Of a stretch of 64,000 nucleotides of DNA, positions 62,968 through 64,000 are shown piece by piece. The notes beneath the pieces are model-generated. The model had not been told where the DNA came from, made no database searches, and was given only the letters and a program-made list of their open reading frames with translations. The translations under genes and the position numbers were made by a program. Source of the stretch: Centropus unirufus (lineage: Eukaryota; Chordata; Aves; Cuculiformes; Centropidae); contig VYZI01000057.1 of the NCBI GenBank assembly GCA_013397695.1, forward strand, positions 1,449,142-1,513,141. The letters are read 5' to 3'. Each line of letters starts with the position of its first letter. Position 1 is the first letter of the stretch.

Positions 62968-64000
62968 ACTTCGGACAGGTCCAATGCAAATCGTTTGAAT
63001 TAACTGCTTGTGCCCAGACCTTTAGATCATGAAGAGCTGCTGATGAAGGGCAAAATCCTCAAAGCGGCTGAAATGGGCAGAAAGTTTTCAGGTCTGCACT
63101 ATGCACGTGCTCTGCACACCACATATCTTCACTGGAGGAAACATGCAGGGGGAGAGCAAAGTTAATTATTACAAGGAGTAAAACTCCATGCAATCTTAGA
63201 GACAAGGGGCTACAATTTCCCTTTGTTTTTTTTCTGACATACTACACCAGCTTTCATCTGGTGAGTCATCTGAATATGTCAGATGTCAGATGATTTGAAG
63301 TTAAGACACTCAGATTCACAGAAAAAAGCTTTGTTACCAGAAGGCACATTTGCTTTTAAACAGGTACTCCTTTCAGGGAAACACCACCCCCATCCCACCC
63401 CTGCCTCAAGCAACCAAGAAAATATGAATCATTAATTAATATATAGTGCTTAAAGCTCACAAGGATAAATCATCCTTGGAGTTTAACTGACCATACACAC
63501 TCTGAACATTTTGTTAAATGGATAAAATAACTGTAAAGTTGTAAAAATGCTTTAAATGTTATTACTTCTGCACCTACACTTAGGAACTTAAATCCTTAAT
63601 TGACCACATAAATCTAAGTGCTTTCATCTTCTGAGATGCTTAAGCCGCAATTAACTTCGTAAATTTAGAAATCTAACCTCTACAAAGCAAACAAAAAAAA
63701 CCACTCTCCATGCTTCAAGTGTTTTCATCAAGTATCCTTTTAGTAGGGGATGTTATTCTGCTCTCCATGGAATAATTGTGGAAATAAAATTATCCTTAAA
63801 ATATGTTTATTTACATCATATACACTTAAATACACAACTAAAATTGCTTTTACACAGTTTACCGTTTCATCTTACAATCTTACAGTTAAATGATTAACAT
63901 ATACTTTTTTCTTTTTTAGTTATTGATGTGTTAATTATATAAACATTATAGCATAAGGATGAATAGGATTTTGGCTATGTGGACTTTTGTATCATTTTAG

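Larger units (their letters stand above)
58886..64000 (-). other. GRID2: GRID2 intron, window edge
   Basis: AT-rich, with no exon recognised. Contents noted are a small GC-rich hairpin at 60137-60158, a TG/TA dinucleotide run at 61183-61208, and a 14-bp-period tandem repeat (aagggcacatctga) at 62930-62967. Confidence 0.75.

Noticed and set aside
1..64000. CRISPR arrays, operons, tRNA or rRNA genes, endogenous retroviral LTRs
   Set aside because: None seen. The sequence is vertebrate intron, and no repeat-spacer pattern, cloverleaf with A/B boxes, or LTR pair was recognised by eye. Highly diverged copies could be missed.

Overview
This is vertebrate intronic DNA, almost certainly from a bird. 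It is AT-rich and nearly gene-free. Its main repeats are 5'-truncated CR1 LINE copies with avian-type 3' ends. The only protein-coding content I can support is three consecutive internal exons of one gene on the minus strand, GRID2, which encodes the ionotropic glutamate receptor delta-2 (GluD2). The gene runs from high to low coordinates.

The exons are 29370-29471 (34 codons, residues about 416-449 in mammalian GluD2 numbering), 16875-17072 (66 codons, about 450-515) and 9882-10194 (104 codons plus one base, about 516-619). Together they encode the end of the linker after the amino-terminal domain, the whole S1 half of the ligand-binding domain, helix M1, and the M2 pore loop up to the glutamine pair. 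All splice sites are canonical, the frame is continuous, and the ligand-contact residues Y496, A523, T525 and R530 are present. Residue numbers come from aligning to remembered GluD2. They are internally consistent, because the M1/M2, Y496, R530 and Q618 positions all fall where expected.

The rest is four intron stretches: part of the intron after the pore-loop exon (1-9881), two complete introns (6,680 and 12,297 bp), and 34.5 kb of the intron before the first visible exon. They hold CR1 copies at 5833-6100, 9166-9228, 41405-42700 (a mosaic of three pieces in two orientations), 47618-48845 (the longest) and 58636-58885 (old). They also hold a degenerate fold-back repeat at 40578-40765, simple repeats and several strong inverted repeats.

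The most unusual item is a 272-bp non-autonomous DNA transposon at 50688-50959. Both of its ends closely resemble the Tigger1 (pogo/Tc1-mariner) family known from placental mammals, which is unexpected in a bird. I found no new multi-gene system. The other leads are modest: paired hairpins just inside an intron beside a GRID2 splice donor, and a few candidate regulatory stretches.
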